A stretch of 64,000 bases of DNA, taken from Tyto alba (lineage: Eukaryota; Chordata; Aves; Strigiformes; Tytonidae). Numbering within the stretch: the stretch's first letter is position 1; each line of letters opens with the position of its first letter. The notes below the pieces were generated by a model. It did not search any database. It was not told where the DNA came from and saw only the letters and a program-made list of their open reading frames with translations. Shown here in pieces: positions 50,634-63,836 of this stretch. The position numbers were made by a program, and so were the translations under genes. The stretch spans positions 11,608,501 to 11,672,500 of the forward strand of contig NW_024881313.1 of the NCBI RefSeq assembly GCF_018691265.1, written 5' to 3'.

Positions 50634-50982
50634 CAGAATGGGTGAGGTTGGAAGTGACCACTGGAGGTCACCTTGTCCAGCCCTCCTGCTCAAGCAGGAC
50701 CACCTAGAGCCAGTTGCCCAGGATCATGTCCAGACAGCTTTTGAGTATCTCCAAGGATGGAGACTCCACAGCATCCTTGGGGAACCTGTGCCAGTGCTCA
50801 GTCACCCTCACGGTAAAAAAGCATTCCCTGATATTCAGAGGAAACCTCCTGTGTTTCAGTTTGTGCCCATTGTCTCTGGTCCCAGCACTGGGCACCACTG
50901 AAAAGAGCCCAGATCTTTGCACCCTCCCTTCAGATATTTGTATACACAGATGAGATTCCCTCTGAGCCTTCTCTTGTCTTCC
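50634..50982 (-). mobile_element. CR1 LINE 3' fragment, about 350 bp
   Basis: The + strand reads CAGAATGGGTGAGGTTGGAA, TGTCCAGCCCTCCTGCTCAA, GCAGGACCACCTAGAGCCAG, then GGAGACTCCACAGCATCC, CCAGTGCTCAGTCACCCTCA and GAGATTCCCTCTGAGCC. These are consecutive antisense blocks of an avian CR1 3' region. The short frames open here (about 66-95 residues) are repeat-derived and not genes. Confidence 0.88.
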
Positions 50983-53150
50983 CTCCTGTACTTAGATTGG
51001 ATATGATATTCTGTCTGTACTGTTTTGTGTTCGTATTTTGTGGAAAATTAAATATTGCCACTTTTTATCTCAGATGTTGATAAAATGATCTCCAAGTTTC
51101 TGCTGACAGTGAGAATTTGGTGACAGTCAAGACCAGATTTAGACAATTATTTGTAATGCATGATGGGTGCCTTTAAATATCCTGTAGTAACATGAATTTT
51201 ACCTACTTTAGCATTTGCATGCCTGTCACAGAAATATACTTGACAGTGGAAGTACTATCTGGTTTATTATCTTTACTGGATGGGCTTTTCGAATTGTGGC
51301 TGACTTTCTGAAAGAGCAGAAACCAAAGGTTTATTTCCTTCCTCTACTTATTTAATAGCAGTTACAAGTGATATCTTGCCCTGTCTTACTGTGTTTTATT
51401 TTATTTTATGCTGAGCTCTCTGGAATAATTTCTCTTTCATGTAGAGGAGTTTTTTTTAACTACACAGGAATTCTATCAGACCTACATGTTGTTGGGATTT
51501 CTTTCATAAAATTTTTAATTTATTTTTGTCAAAAATTTAAACTAAAAGAATTGGCTCAGTAAATATTTGATTAATACCACATGATGCATATTCTGTCATG
51601 TTTTTCTTTCTGGAGGCTTCCACAATATCTGATGAAATCAAAGGTATACAGTTTTTTTGAAGGCTGAATGAGGACATGTTTAGAGGAGAATATAAAGGAA
51701 ATCTATCTTCTTTAAGGACAGGAAAATAATAGTGACATAAAATCATTCTGGAGGATTATTCAACAACATTCCTCACTGCTGATCTTTGACACTTTAGCAC
51801 AGTTTCCCAAGAAGCAGGAAATTAATAGAAAAGACAAAAATTCTCTTCTTGTGTTTGCCTTTCTGACAAAAAACATGCAGTTTGTCCCAATGCCACATTC
51901 CTTCCTCAGTCTCACCAGTCTCAGAGCATTGTGTGTTTGAAGTCCTCTAATGCCTTCTGTTTCTCTCACCTTCTCTTAACTGGGAGGTTTGCCAATGTAC
52001 CAATTGAGTAAATCCTTCTAAATCGACAGAAGGTCTAAGGTGAAAAAGAAGTTTTACCCACTATTTAGGGATTCTTCTGTAAAGATAAAGGAACAAAAGA
52101 AGTGTAATTTCCTAGTAGCATCTGCTAAAAGATACTTCTTATGAAATGACCCCTGTGAAGTAACTTCAGATATCAAAGGTAGTACTAGCAATGGAAAGGT
52201 AAGTGGGGTTTATGCTAGAACGGACGGCTAAGGCAGAAGTCAGTCTCTGTGTTCCTGTCTCTGTCTCTTTGATGGGTGAGAGGAATTTTAAGAAATCTTC
52301 TACAGATTTCTGATATGAGAGTATTCTTGTGGTGTCTCCTTAAAATACTTACATTAAATTTTTTGCAATAGCGATTCATTGCATTTTAAATTAGGACATC
52401 TTGGGTTCTTGCAATAGATCAGTGTGATAATACCAGATCAAGTTCATGTATAAGCCCCCGCTGTGATTAATGGGAAGTTCTGTTTAAAAGCCAAAGTTAT
52501 GATATGGTCTCAGATACTGAAATGACTGCCTACATTAATATTTCATAGAAGGTATTGATTATTTCTAAAACAAAAATCAAAACCCCCCTGTTTTCACATA
52601 AGTTAGATATATTTCCAACATCACAGAAAGAGACAAAAACGCTTATTTAAACACTTATTATTATACAACACATTTGCCAGATGGAAGTAAGTAATAATCA
52701 CTTTTTAAAATTAATTATCTCAGTTGTGTCTGGAATTAAAATGATTGATTATAGAGTGCTCAGATGAAGAGATTACTTATTTTGCATACATTGCAGTGAC
52801 AGATTTCATACGGTCCTGACGACTTCAAAACTAGTAAAGATCTGTCCTTATCTGATACACAGCCGCACTTTATATTGAGTACATCCACATGGCTTAGTTG
52901 GCTTTCCTTCCCATAGTTTTAAGTACTGTGTCTATAGAATGAAAGCACCACAATTTTAGGGGAAAGTTGCTGTTTAAAAATTGAAAATGGGTTCACAGGA
53001 ACTTGGCAAACTACAGATGATAATGAATAGCAACAGAGGAGAATGTATCTCAGCAAGACATAAAGTGTTAGTGCACTACAGAAGATTTATGGCTGGAATG
53101 TTATTTCAGTCCAACACACAGGCAATTTAAATAATGAAACATTTACAGGT

Positions 53151-53181
<31 letters not shown>

Positions 53182-53185
53182 TATA
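53151..53185 (+). repeat. Poly-A followed by (TA)n
   Basis: 15 As (53151-53165) directly followed by about ten TA units. The transition from A-run to TA suggests microsatellite growth from an A-rich seed. Confidence 0.88.
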
Positions 53186-56100
53186 ATTGACCCTTTATGT
53201 AATGTTCTGTACTTAGGAGATGCAATTTTATAAAATTTTTCTCCAGTGAGTTAGAAAACCAAAAGGATGACAGGTCTGGAACATTATCTAAGTGATATTC
53301 ATTAAGTTCAAGTCTCCTATTTTATTCCATTAGTGGCAAAGAAAACAACTATCAAGAATCCAGAGATATGAGGAGCCTTCTTATTTGATCCTTGAATACC
53401 TGTATTAGCTCTCTTGTGGCCAAGGAGGCAGAGGAAAGACACAGATGAGAGAAGTATACATGCTGTGCTCTATGAATAAGATTTCTGTCAAGAGTGAGAA
53501 AAAGAAACAGCTTATATTTTGGGCTTCTTGTGTTTTTATTAAAACACACCTTTCAATGCAACTGGGATTTAGGGCAAAACTCAAGGGAAAGATATTGAGT
53601 AAATTCTGTGCTTCCAGAGAGAAAATGACAATGTGTATTCCTACTGCCGTTTACTTCTTGCACAGATTTTTTCATTACTACATCCAAATGGGCTTTAAAA
53701 ATTCATATTATTGTCTCTGCCTTACACAGAAGAAGCTGAAGTGCAAGGAGACAAAAATGGTGTCTGTAGATCATCCTGCAGGCTAGCAGTAGGGCTGAGA
53801 GTACAACTTAAATCTCTTTCTGACTTCATGCAACTGAATTGTGGTGGTATTTTTATAGCCAACTTCCTGCTACCTTGTCTGACACTGTATCTTGCAGGAA
53901 ACCTGACCCTTTAAAAAAGTCAGTACACAAAGATATTAGATGTAATTTCTGGTGTCTAGCTCTGGTTCCCTAGTTGAAAAGCTGTAGCAGTAAATTTCTT
54001 CATATCTCAGTGAAGGAGCTTTTTGACTTGTTTGCCCTTGGCTAATGTAAGCAGAGCCTGGGATTACAAACCGCTGGGCTGGCACAAGCGTGATGGCCTG
54101 TGCTGACGGATGTACCCTGTGGCTGCGGTGGCCTCGCAACAAGCACTTCCAGCCATCAGTACCACAGCAGGAGGCTACGATGAACAAGGGAAAGAAATAA
54201 AAGGGCAGAAAATGAGACAGAGGCACGAAAATAAAAGCAATCAACTTGGACTTGATGCTAATTGAAACAGAAATATTTTGCCTTCTCTTTTTAATATATC
54301 AGCCTGCATGTACTGAAGAAAATCACATTTAACAAACTGAATTGCAAAATTATTCATCATAGAAGTGAAAGTGATCTGATTTAAAATCCCTGCGACCTGT
54401 TCAATATAGCTGATTACCATGAGACTGCGCAGAAATAAACTCTCCTAATAGTACCAAACGATGGATGCTGCCTGAGTGTTGTGACAAGGTCTAGCAATGT
54501 TTTTTCAATTGATCTGGCTGGGGTTCACTCTGGTGAAATGAAGGGAAAGCCTCAGTTGGTGAATTAGTGCAAAAATCTGCATTTCCATGTATAGTCACTG
54601 AGAGTAGTACTAGCAGTGAGATTTTTTCAGTCTGTGATGTTCTCTTAGCAGTGTTTCAGTTAAAATACAGAAATTTCCACTGAAACTTGCTTTGAGATTT
54701 GTGAGTATATTGAATGTAAAATGCTGACAGGGAGAAAACAGTGAATCTTGGTTCAAAACTAGGGGGAAAACCTCATTTTAATCTATACAAGTCAAATCCC
54801 CCTCTTAAGTAGGCAGTGGATCCTGAATTGGTTTTCTCAATATTCTATCTCTTAAAATCAGATTCTGACTCAGTGCTGTAAAAATCTACAGGGACAGAGA
54901 GAAGAATCATTTGGGGTGATGTATTATTGATCATATAATTATTATAGTGGTTTTATTTTTAAATGTTAATATTTACTCATGTTTAAAGTTTCTATAATAG
55001 TTGGAAATAACTGATGATTTCACAGATTCGCTCATAATTGGCTCTGGTATGTGGTTTTTGTTTTGTTTTTCCTTTTCCACTGCATAAGCAAAAATAGGCT
55101 CATGCAGTGTGTTTTTTATCATTACCTTTCTGGTAGTCTTGCACAGAAAAAAGAACAACAAATTTATGAGTTTCTAATATGATTTCTAAAACTGATCTTC
55201 TTTAGAAGATAATTGAAGAACACATGGAAATTCTTCATCTGATGTCCGTGTGTATTAATTATAATAGAAGGGCTGTACCAAGATATCTACCATGGTGTGT
55301 GAGGTAGAAATGGTGGGAAGTTGGGAGGGTACCAGGAAAGGCGTTGTATATGCTCACCATCTTTCTATACCTTCTTCAAGCCTCTGTTTGTTGCTGTAGG
55401 AGACAGGTATTATGGTAGATAGGTCTTTGGTCTGACTCAGTGTAGTTGTCTCACACAGGAGATGCAGAGCAGCTTTCAACTGTTAATAATCAGAAAAAAA
55501 AAAAAAAACAAAACAAAACAGACATGTGTGGGACAGATACAAGAAAAGGTTAATAAAGCCTTTAATCAAATTTACAAAGCCTGCAAGAGTGTTTGCTATG
55601 TAAGGGCGTCATCATTTTGTCAGAAGAGCGTTATCTGGCTTTTCAGCCAGCAGTGTGTCTAGAGAGAGAACATAAGGAGAGGAGTGTGAGCAATACATTA
55701 GTATGGTTTAACACCACTTCTAATGAAACTAAGAAATGTTAATGAACCAGCTTTATATGTAAACAGACTGTGGCCTAGAAGAAACTATATTCAGTATCTT
55801 ACAATATCAGAAGTATTTATTACAACATGACTAGAGGCTCAAAGCAATGTAATTGCTTTGTAGAACATAGACGCTCTATTTCTCTTTAAAGCATGCTACT
55901 TCAATTAAGCATTCCTTTCGTGTGTTCATTCAATATTCATTTTGGCTGCTACTGCTACACTGTGTAAAGGAAAAATGAATAGTTAGAGCAATTCATGCTA
56001 AGAAAAAAAGGTCTGGAGGAAGACTGTTTTAAAATCTGAATAATGTTTTGAGAATTAGCTTAAGTTGATAATAAGCCTAAAGGAAAGGATTTTGTTACAG

Positions 56101-56407
56101 GCTGTAACAACAATACAAAGCCAGATAGTTCTGCACTGTGAGCTCTCAGCCTTTCATATTTCTGTATGTTCTAGAATATACATCAGATTACCATGTTGCA
56201 CCACTACTGTGAGCGGGAGGCTCTTGATAGATTTGGTGTAGATAGCGATTTTCAGGGTGTTACGCAGCTGTACATTCAAATTACTTTGGGAAGAAATGTG
56301 GCATGGAAAGTGTGAGCCCTGATGCAATTTATTTAAAAATTTGAATCTGCACAGCCAGAGCAACAAAATAAATATTAAACAGTGACAAATATAAGGAGGT
56401 GGTTGGG

Positions 56408-56415
<8 letters not shown>

Positions 56416-56445
<30 letters not shown>
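56416..56445 (+). repeat. Poly-T tract, 30 bases
   Basis: Uninterrupted T run following GGTTGGGTTTTCTTC. Confidence 0.9.
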
Positions 56446-56449
<4 letters not shown>

Positions 56450-57639
56450 GTTGAATTAGGTTTTCAGACCTGACTGTCTGGGGGATGAAGAATAAGCATT
56501 ATATTAAATAAAGGAGAAAATTTTTGAGACCGTTTTGTTTCTTTATGTATTTTGTTGTACTATAGAAATAGCTACTTTTTACCCTCTCCATGTTTATAGC
56601 AGATGAAAAAAAAAAATCCGTATCTATTATGATTGTCACAATGTTAAGGCAGAAAAAGCACAAAGCAGACAAAACCCCCCTCTACCATGTGAAGTGTGAT
56701 GTTAAAGCTACAATGAATTATGGCACAGGAGGTCACTGCATCAACACTGGCAAAGCATGTTAAATTCAAAATTTTTTCTCATGGAGTACACAACCTTGTT
56801 TTAGAGACACCAGTTTTCTAATATACAAAAGAAGTTCTTGCTGGAGTAAAATAAGTAAAAATTTGGTTCCAGTAATTTGTGAGGTTCTAGTATGAAAATG
56901 CTCAGTTAGTGAAACGCTGAATAAGTGTGATGCTTTTTGTGATGTTGATGTCAGCATATAAGCTGGTATGGTTACACTTAGGTTTACTTCATGTGTGTTC
57001 CGTTCATAATTTTAAGATAAATTTGAAAACAGATGGATAATGTTAATTGCCATGCCATTAATAGTATCAGGAACAAGTGTGAGTGTAGGCCCACACTTAG
57101 AAAGTGGCTAAATAATTATGTGCACAGCTAGAAAGATTTCTAAGTGGCTGATTTTTATATACTTTCATGTTTGCCTTTATCCCATTGTTTGAAAGTATGT
57201 CCTAGAAAGCTGGTGAAACAAAATTAAATTTGTAGATTAGATTAATCTACATCACTGTTTTTTTAATGTTAATTTTTATATTTCCTTGTTAATTTGAGAA
57301 ATGTGAACAACTTGTTCTTCAGATTCTGAAATTATTTAACTTGAAGCATGGCTTACACCCTCCCTTATACTATCAGGAAATAAAAAATTTTACCTAGGAG
57401 TCAAATAATTTGTAGGCATATTTGATTTTCCATTATATTCCCCCGAATCACAGACATTATGTTTTTATTAGATTGAGAATCCTTTCCTTTTTTCTCTCTC
57501 TTCCATACCGTGATTCCATTCTCTTTGATGCAAACACTGCCTTGCTTGTTCTTTTCAACCTCTGAAAGAGGAGCTGAGAAAGACAAAAGCATTAAATAGA
57601 AACAACAGTCAAGGTGATCCATAGCACTCCTGGAGGGGA

Positions 57640-57820
57640 GACTTTGCTGGCAAACAGAGCAGGCGGCAAGTCATATAGCACCCGGGGAGTCCCGTCACGG
57701 GTGGGAAAGAGACAAAAATAAAGGTTTTGTCTGTCAATGATCTTTTACTGTCTTGGCACTCCCGATAGTATAAATTACATAATGTGTCTCTCCAAATGCG
57801 GCCAGCTTGTCATGTTGGCA
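57640..57820. promoter_or_regulatory. Candidate conserved non-coding element
   Basis: About 180 bp that combine CpG-containing motifs (GGCGGCAAG, CACCCGGGGAGTCCCGTCAC, CTCCCGATAG, ATGCGGCCAGC) with AT-rich homeobox-like words. No repeat family recognised. The retained CpGs in an AT-rich intron suggest constraint or low methylation. Confidence 0.3.
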
Positions 57821-60800
57821 GCATCTCAGATTCTATATTAAAAAAAAAAAAAAAACGAACTTATCAATAATTTATTTAGAATTACGGCTTTTTGCTGAAT
57901 TACTTCTTCCCAGTGTAATAGGCAACATGTCTGTATTGGTGAGACTCCGAATCCTGTTTTGACTTTCACAATTAGCTACTGCCTGTGATAAAAATACTCT
58001 GTTGCAGCAGCAGTTGTTTTTCCTTTACCACCATAATTGTGTAAAGCAAATACAGATAATATAGGTCTACTGTAACGAGTTATAGACATGCTTATTGTAT
58101 TTTAAATTAGCCAAACAGATCTGCAAGTGATTTTGGTAGCAGCTCTGCGGCTGTTCTATTCTCAGTGGCCTGCTGTTCATCCTGCTTCTTGACTGGCTCC
58201 TCTAACAGGGGCTGTAGTTTGCATTCACTGTCATCTCCCCAGTCCTTCAAAGAGTTCTTAATGTGTGTCTTTCTGACCTCTCTCCAGATTTACTGCTTAG
58301 GCTTGAACTGTATCTTGTAATACTGGTGTTCTTCTGACTCTCCACCCTGTATCACCCAGTTAACCTTCATGGCCCTCATCACAACCTTCTCATAATACAA
58401 AGAAATTTGTGGTCTCCCATGCTGGGTAAGGCTATCTTGTTTCTGAATTTAGGAAAAGTAGATTTCTGTCTCTCAGTAGTCTTTTTAAATATAGTCCTCT
58501 GAAAATACTGAAAACTAAGCCTCTCATTATCTTGAGAATCCGAGTCTCTCTGGCATTAAACTGTTAATGCTACTTAGAGGCACTAAACCAGTAACACAAA
58601 ATGGGTCAAAATCAGTTCTCACCGAAAGTACAGCAAAATACAGATTAAATCAGTGGTGCAACAATAATTTGTTAAAAATGGGAGTAATGTCTTGTTCAAT
58701 GTTTTAAGATGTGTTGTAAGTTTTATGCTTGCAGGTAGTTGGGGGCTTGTTTTGTCTATTTTTTTTTTTCTATTTGTATGTGGAGAAAAGTTCAAGGGAT
58801 TTTCACATACCCTTACTTGTCCTGGATCAAAGTTCAAAATAAGTTTTTGCTTCTTCAAATAGTGATAATTTTAATACCTGAAACAATCTTAATATATATG
58901 ATATTAAGTTCTATAATAGCTTACTTTGTTCTTAGTTAGCTGCAAAGCTGTCTGTGCTTTAGTGGGCTTTTTGTCTTGATTTTTAGACTCCATTGTGATC
59001 ACTCTCTGAAATCTCAGAATAAACTTGCAGTAATAGTTAATTTACTTACTTTCCTGCTCCCTAACAAAAATAAATGTGAATCCTCCAGAAGCATAGAGGA
59101 AATCTTAATTCTGTATTTTACAGTAATCGCTTTAGAAGACAAAGAATCACGAATTATATCTTAAACTCACTAAGACTTCAGTAATAGCTCCCAACAACAA
59201 AAAATAAGTAAGATTCCTATTTATTTCCGTAGCTGCCATTTGTAACCTTCTGATTAAACAAAGACCAGATAAATGATGGTATTTCTAGGAGACAAGTACA
59301 GCTTACTGCAAGTAAACTATGACTTGTTCATATAAGCACGTTTGAAACAAAATCCTAAGGAAAAACTACTTCACATTCACAGCAGCAGCTTTTTTCCTCA
59401 TTGTGAAATGGTTTGAGCGCACATACATCCCAGTGCCCAGGTGTAACTGGATCAGTGCACAGCAGGGAGAGCAGAGTGTCTGCATGAAGATTTCTTCAGT
59501 GGGAAAGAGAGAACCTAAAGAATATTCATAAAAAGCAAATTAAAGCATCGTGTGAGGCCTTGATTAGGACTGACGGCTTTCCTAAAGACTTTCTGTTGTT
59601 GTTACTAGTGCTTAACATCAGCTGAGGATTTGTGAAATAACAGACCCCCCCACACACCTCTTGCAGCCTTTAAGTGATGGTGGTGGGTGAGACTCTTTAC
59701 ATTCTGTTCTGCTGATCTCTTTCATTGCCAGGTTGAATATCTATGCTACATGAGTTTCTGTGAGATTAATTTTATCCCAAAATTTTACATTTACAAATGT
59801 TGTGGTAAATGCACTGCTCATAATAATAATATAATATAAAAAGCATGTTGGGAGTGATCTGTATGTGGTTTTCTCATACTTCTGAGGATCATTCAAAGCC
59901 TCTGCCTTCACTGTTTTTTCATCATGTATCTTCAGTGATGCCTTGACCAGCAGGCACAGAAATATTATAAGCATGTGCTGTGTGCTTTCTCTCCAATCTC
60001 TGGCAATGAGAAAAAAAAATGACAGTGGATTAAGACTATTTTGGGATGAATTTCTTGTTATTTGTACAAAGTAACAAAGCTCCTTTACTCAATTCAGAGA
60101 CATTTATTTTCTGTTTTTCTGTGATTATTTTCAAATAAGAATCGTGTCTGGCCTTGATGCTTGCAATGTGTTTGGGATCACTTAAATTAGAAGTGAATTA
60201 TTGCAAACTCTTTTTATAATTGGTAGAGATGGGTACCTGTAAAGGGAATTACAGAGGAGCTTCTCTCTCTTATTATGAGGTCCATATAAAGAATATATGG
60301 GAACAAGATTCTACAGCAAGTGCTTGGAGTTAACAACAGTGACTTGTGTTCCTACAAGAAAATGTGGATAAATTAACTGAAGATTTCAGAGCAGTACGCA
60401 ACTGCAAACTGACAGAAGTGTTGGTTAATGTGGGTGCCAGAAATTGTTTTCAAAAGAAAAAGGGAAATAAATTGGTATTTCTCAGAATAATTTTGGTCAA
60501 AGCAAGTTTCTGTTCATACTGCTAGAAATACATAAATTTTTTAATTTTTATTTTTTAAAAGCTAAAGAAAGTAATAAAATAGCAATTCTTCCTGTTCCCC
60601 CAAAATAAGAGAACTGGATTAAAGGAAGCTGTTGAGATTGCTGAGATAATATAGGTATTTTGAAATTATTTCATTGGAAGTTAGCTTGAAACCCTTACTC
60701 TAAAGGAGCACTGAGCATGGAAGTGTTTGGGTGGGTTTTTTCTTCCTATTTTTTTTTTTTTTTTTAATATATCTTCCATAACCCCAACAAGAAATGTGGC

Positions 60801-63800
60801 TGGTTGTGAAGAATGGTACCAGTTACATTTTTTGTTCTTGATTTGCATTATATTTATTGAAAAAGTAGTTGGTTGAACTATCTACAAGGATGGGGAAGAT
60901 AGTATAGAAAAGAGAGAAAGTTTGAGAGAGTGGTGGGGTACATCAAGGAGTAGGTGGCCAGACTGCAGGGGGAGGGGGATTTCTAGAGACCAGAGAGCAG
61001 AGGATGGAGTTTGCTGCCACTCAGAAAGTCACTCTATAAGAAGGAAGCATAGAATAACCATGGAGGCTCAGAGGACAGGGGAAGAATTGTATATAACTCA
61101 TTTATTTTTTTGTTTCTTGCTTTTGCTTTCAGCTTTCTTTCTTTAACACCTCCCCCCATCCACAAGTCTTAAGTTTCTGCATAAATGAAATTTGGTTTAG
61201 TCCACTGTGGAAGCCCTTTAGTCTTTTGATGGAGCCCACTAAGGAGAAAGCCTAAACAGATCCCTGCCCGAAAGCTGTGGCTCACTTCAGGGCCCTGTCA
61301 TACTCATATAAAGAAGTGTGAAGTAAAGTGAAGATTTATGGTTTTGGTGTACTTGCAGCCTTGTACTGTAAATGGATTATTTTTTATTTAATCAACTTCA
61401 TGCAGATAAAGGGAAGGGTCAGATACATCACTAATAGCTCTGTGTCAACTACCACAAGAACCTAGAGGTTCTGAGTAGTGGTTTGCTCAAACGATCATGT
61501 AAATGTTGTTTGTTTGGTACTCACTGGCAATGCTTTTATAAAATTGCATACTACTTCACAGCGAAAGCAAACTAATACAGTTTAATGCATAAGCCTATCT
61601 GTGCACCTCACTGTTACTTTGGATCCAGTTGTAAAAACAACATTCTTGTAATCTAATGAAAGATCTTGTTTTGGCCAATTACAACACACACGTACAGATT
61701 TTTTTCATATTTACATCGCCAAGGCAGTAGTTAGTGCATCAAGGCTGAGGTTTTTATCATTTGGATTAGTATAAACACATAAATTAATTGGATTGAAGAT
61801 ACTTAATGTCAAGCACAATTTTTGATTTTGATTTCCTGGATAATTGGCAATTAGAAATTTGATAGAATCCCAAATGGACAAACTCTACATCTGGAGTACA
61901 GTAAAGACTTGATCTTTAAAAAGAGGGATTTCTTCATTGAACACACATAGTATACACAAGGTGCAGTGATCTGATAAGGCAGAAATCTATAGTTTGCAAG
62001 ATGAATGATTTAGCTTTATTTCTCTTGCGATTATTTTAGTATCTCTGCTTTAGTTGGAGTTTTTCTGCAGTCTTCATTCTTTCAAAGTTGGAAAGTGTTC
62101 AAAATGGTATTCTGGGGAAATGATATCTCTTAACTCAGTGTAAATACACCTAAATTAAATGCAACAATGATTATGTCATTTGTGGAAGGCTGGTTAGAGA
62201 TAAAGTAGGGTAATCTTGCTGAAATGGAAACTGAAACATATTTGTATTTAATATACATTTATTTTTATGGATAGCTAGCTAAACCTTGGAAACCCTAATT
62301 CAAACTTAGTTTGCAAAAAAATACTGAGGAGTTTCCATGAGCTGAACTGGTCTCTGCCAGCTGGCATTGTTGTAGAGAATGCTTAGAATTTTAGAACTAC
62401 AAATAAACCGTTCAGCTGCAGTGTCCACTTAAAAAAGAGACCATGAGGAGCAGAGGCTAAATGTACAGCCTATTCCCAAACTGCTACTGAAGTTGATATT
62501 GGATGAACAGCTGAAAATTGTGTTGAAGTCAATTAAGTTTAAAACTCATGGGAATCAGTAATAAGATGTGGCTTCATATTCCTTCCGGTCATTCAATAAG
62601 AAGGTGTTGTAAATACTTTGTACCTGCCATAGTTTGTTTAACTTGCTCTTGTGCAGTACCAGAATTATTCTGTTATTCTGCTTTGGGAATAACAAAGGTT
62701 CAGCCCAGCATCTCCCACAAATTTACTCACATGAATAGTCTTGTTACTGGGATAATTCAGATGATTGAGGATTACATTGCCTGGCCCCAGTTTCTTCTTG
62801 GAACATGAGCACTCCACAGTCAGAGAAATTTTCTTCTGTGTGACCAACTGTCTGCAGATAGACATCGTTTTTTTTGAAAATAGTTACAGTTTTTTGTCTG
62901 AAGTGCTTGCTCTTTTTCTCTTTCATAGTAAGTCAATGCATGGTGTGTATGAGAGGAGGCCTTAAAAAATATGAAAATTACAGGTTTTTTTAGCCTCCAA
63001 TTTGTGGATTTTGTGAGTTGAACTGAGTGAATATTACAGTTTTTAATAATGGAAAAAGCAACCATATCAGCTTATAAAGATATAGGGTTTTATTGGTTTT
63101 GTTGACACTAATTATAAAAACATGTCGAGTATTTACCATAGACCTTAGAGATTTTAAAAAAGCAATAACTTCTGTTCTTTGGAGAGCTACCAGCTGGTAT
63201 GTCTCTGTCTTCAAGAACTTATTCTGTATAATCATTTCACAGATTGTGTGGAACAAACACTCAGTAACTGACTTTTAGTTTTTATTTTAGTTATAATAAA
63301 GGAAAGAATTGAAGTGGCCTACTTGAAATTACCTTTATTTTTCAAAATATAATATGTTGTATGGTGTTCTTGTTTAACACAATATGGAAGGAAAAGAATG
63401 CAATACTAATTGGCATCAGCATATAAAGAATAGTGCAGTAGAAATGTGAAGTAAAACCCAAAATACTTCAGGAAGGGGTATTCATACAGGTGAGAGAGAT
63501 TAGATTCATGCCTTGGAAAGGAGGACTTCGGCTCCTATCTTTCTAGTCAATCACATGACTACTGTGATTTCTTAGTTCTCTAATATGATTAATTCCTGTG
63601 TGTGTTCTTGAAATTAAATATTCAATTTATCTCGGACAAAAAGTGAAATGCACCTGTAATCATAAAAATAAGAGTTGAAGAATAATCCTGTACTTGTTTT
63701 GTGTCTTCCAAGTTTGAGTTTCTTGAAGAAATTTTTGGAGATGTAGGAAACACAAACTGTTTCTGCGAGCTTGGTTCTGCATCACGGCAGAAAAATAATC

Positions 63801-63818
63801 AAGTGGGAAAAGTTAGCA

Positions 63819-63836
63819 TCTTCTCTTATTTTCCAG
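63819..63836 (+). other. Splice acceptor (polypyrimidine tract + AG) of the THSD7A exon
   Basis: A pyrimidine-rich stretch TCTTCTCTTATTTTCCAG ends in AG at 63835-63836, directly before the exon. The reading frame of the TSP1 repeat begins cleanly two bases after it. The intron is therefore phase 1. A weak branch-point candidate is the A-containing GTTAGCAT at 63812-63819, but this is only a guess. Confidence 0.8.

Larger units (their letters stand above)
50983..63818. other. Unannotated intron preceding the THSD7A exon
   Basis: Unique AT-rich sequence with homopolymers at 55494-55508 (A), 57840-57855 (A) and 60749-60765 (T), plus those listed. Small CpG-bearing patches occur at about 54060-54180 and 57640-57820. 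No exon besides the one at the window end was recognised. Confidence 0.55.
1..63836 (+). other. THSD7A: Long phase-1 intron upstream of the THSD7A exon (3' part, probably intron 1)
   Basis: No other exon with a recognisable protein family is visible on either strand of this stretch. All long open frames are explained by chance, by GC-rich LTR sequence or by homopolymers. In mammals the first intron of THSD7A is very long and precedes the exon with the first TSP1 repeat, which fits a window that is almost all intron. The 5' end of the intron lies outside the window. Small lncRNA exons or a 5' alternative exon of THSD7A inside it cannot be excluded from sequence alone. Confidence 0.7.

Noticed and set aside
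50614..50953. Overlapping frames of 66-95 codons as small genes
   Set aside because: They lie within a CR1 3' region, a non-coding part of the LINE, and read in several frames and both strands.
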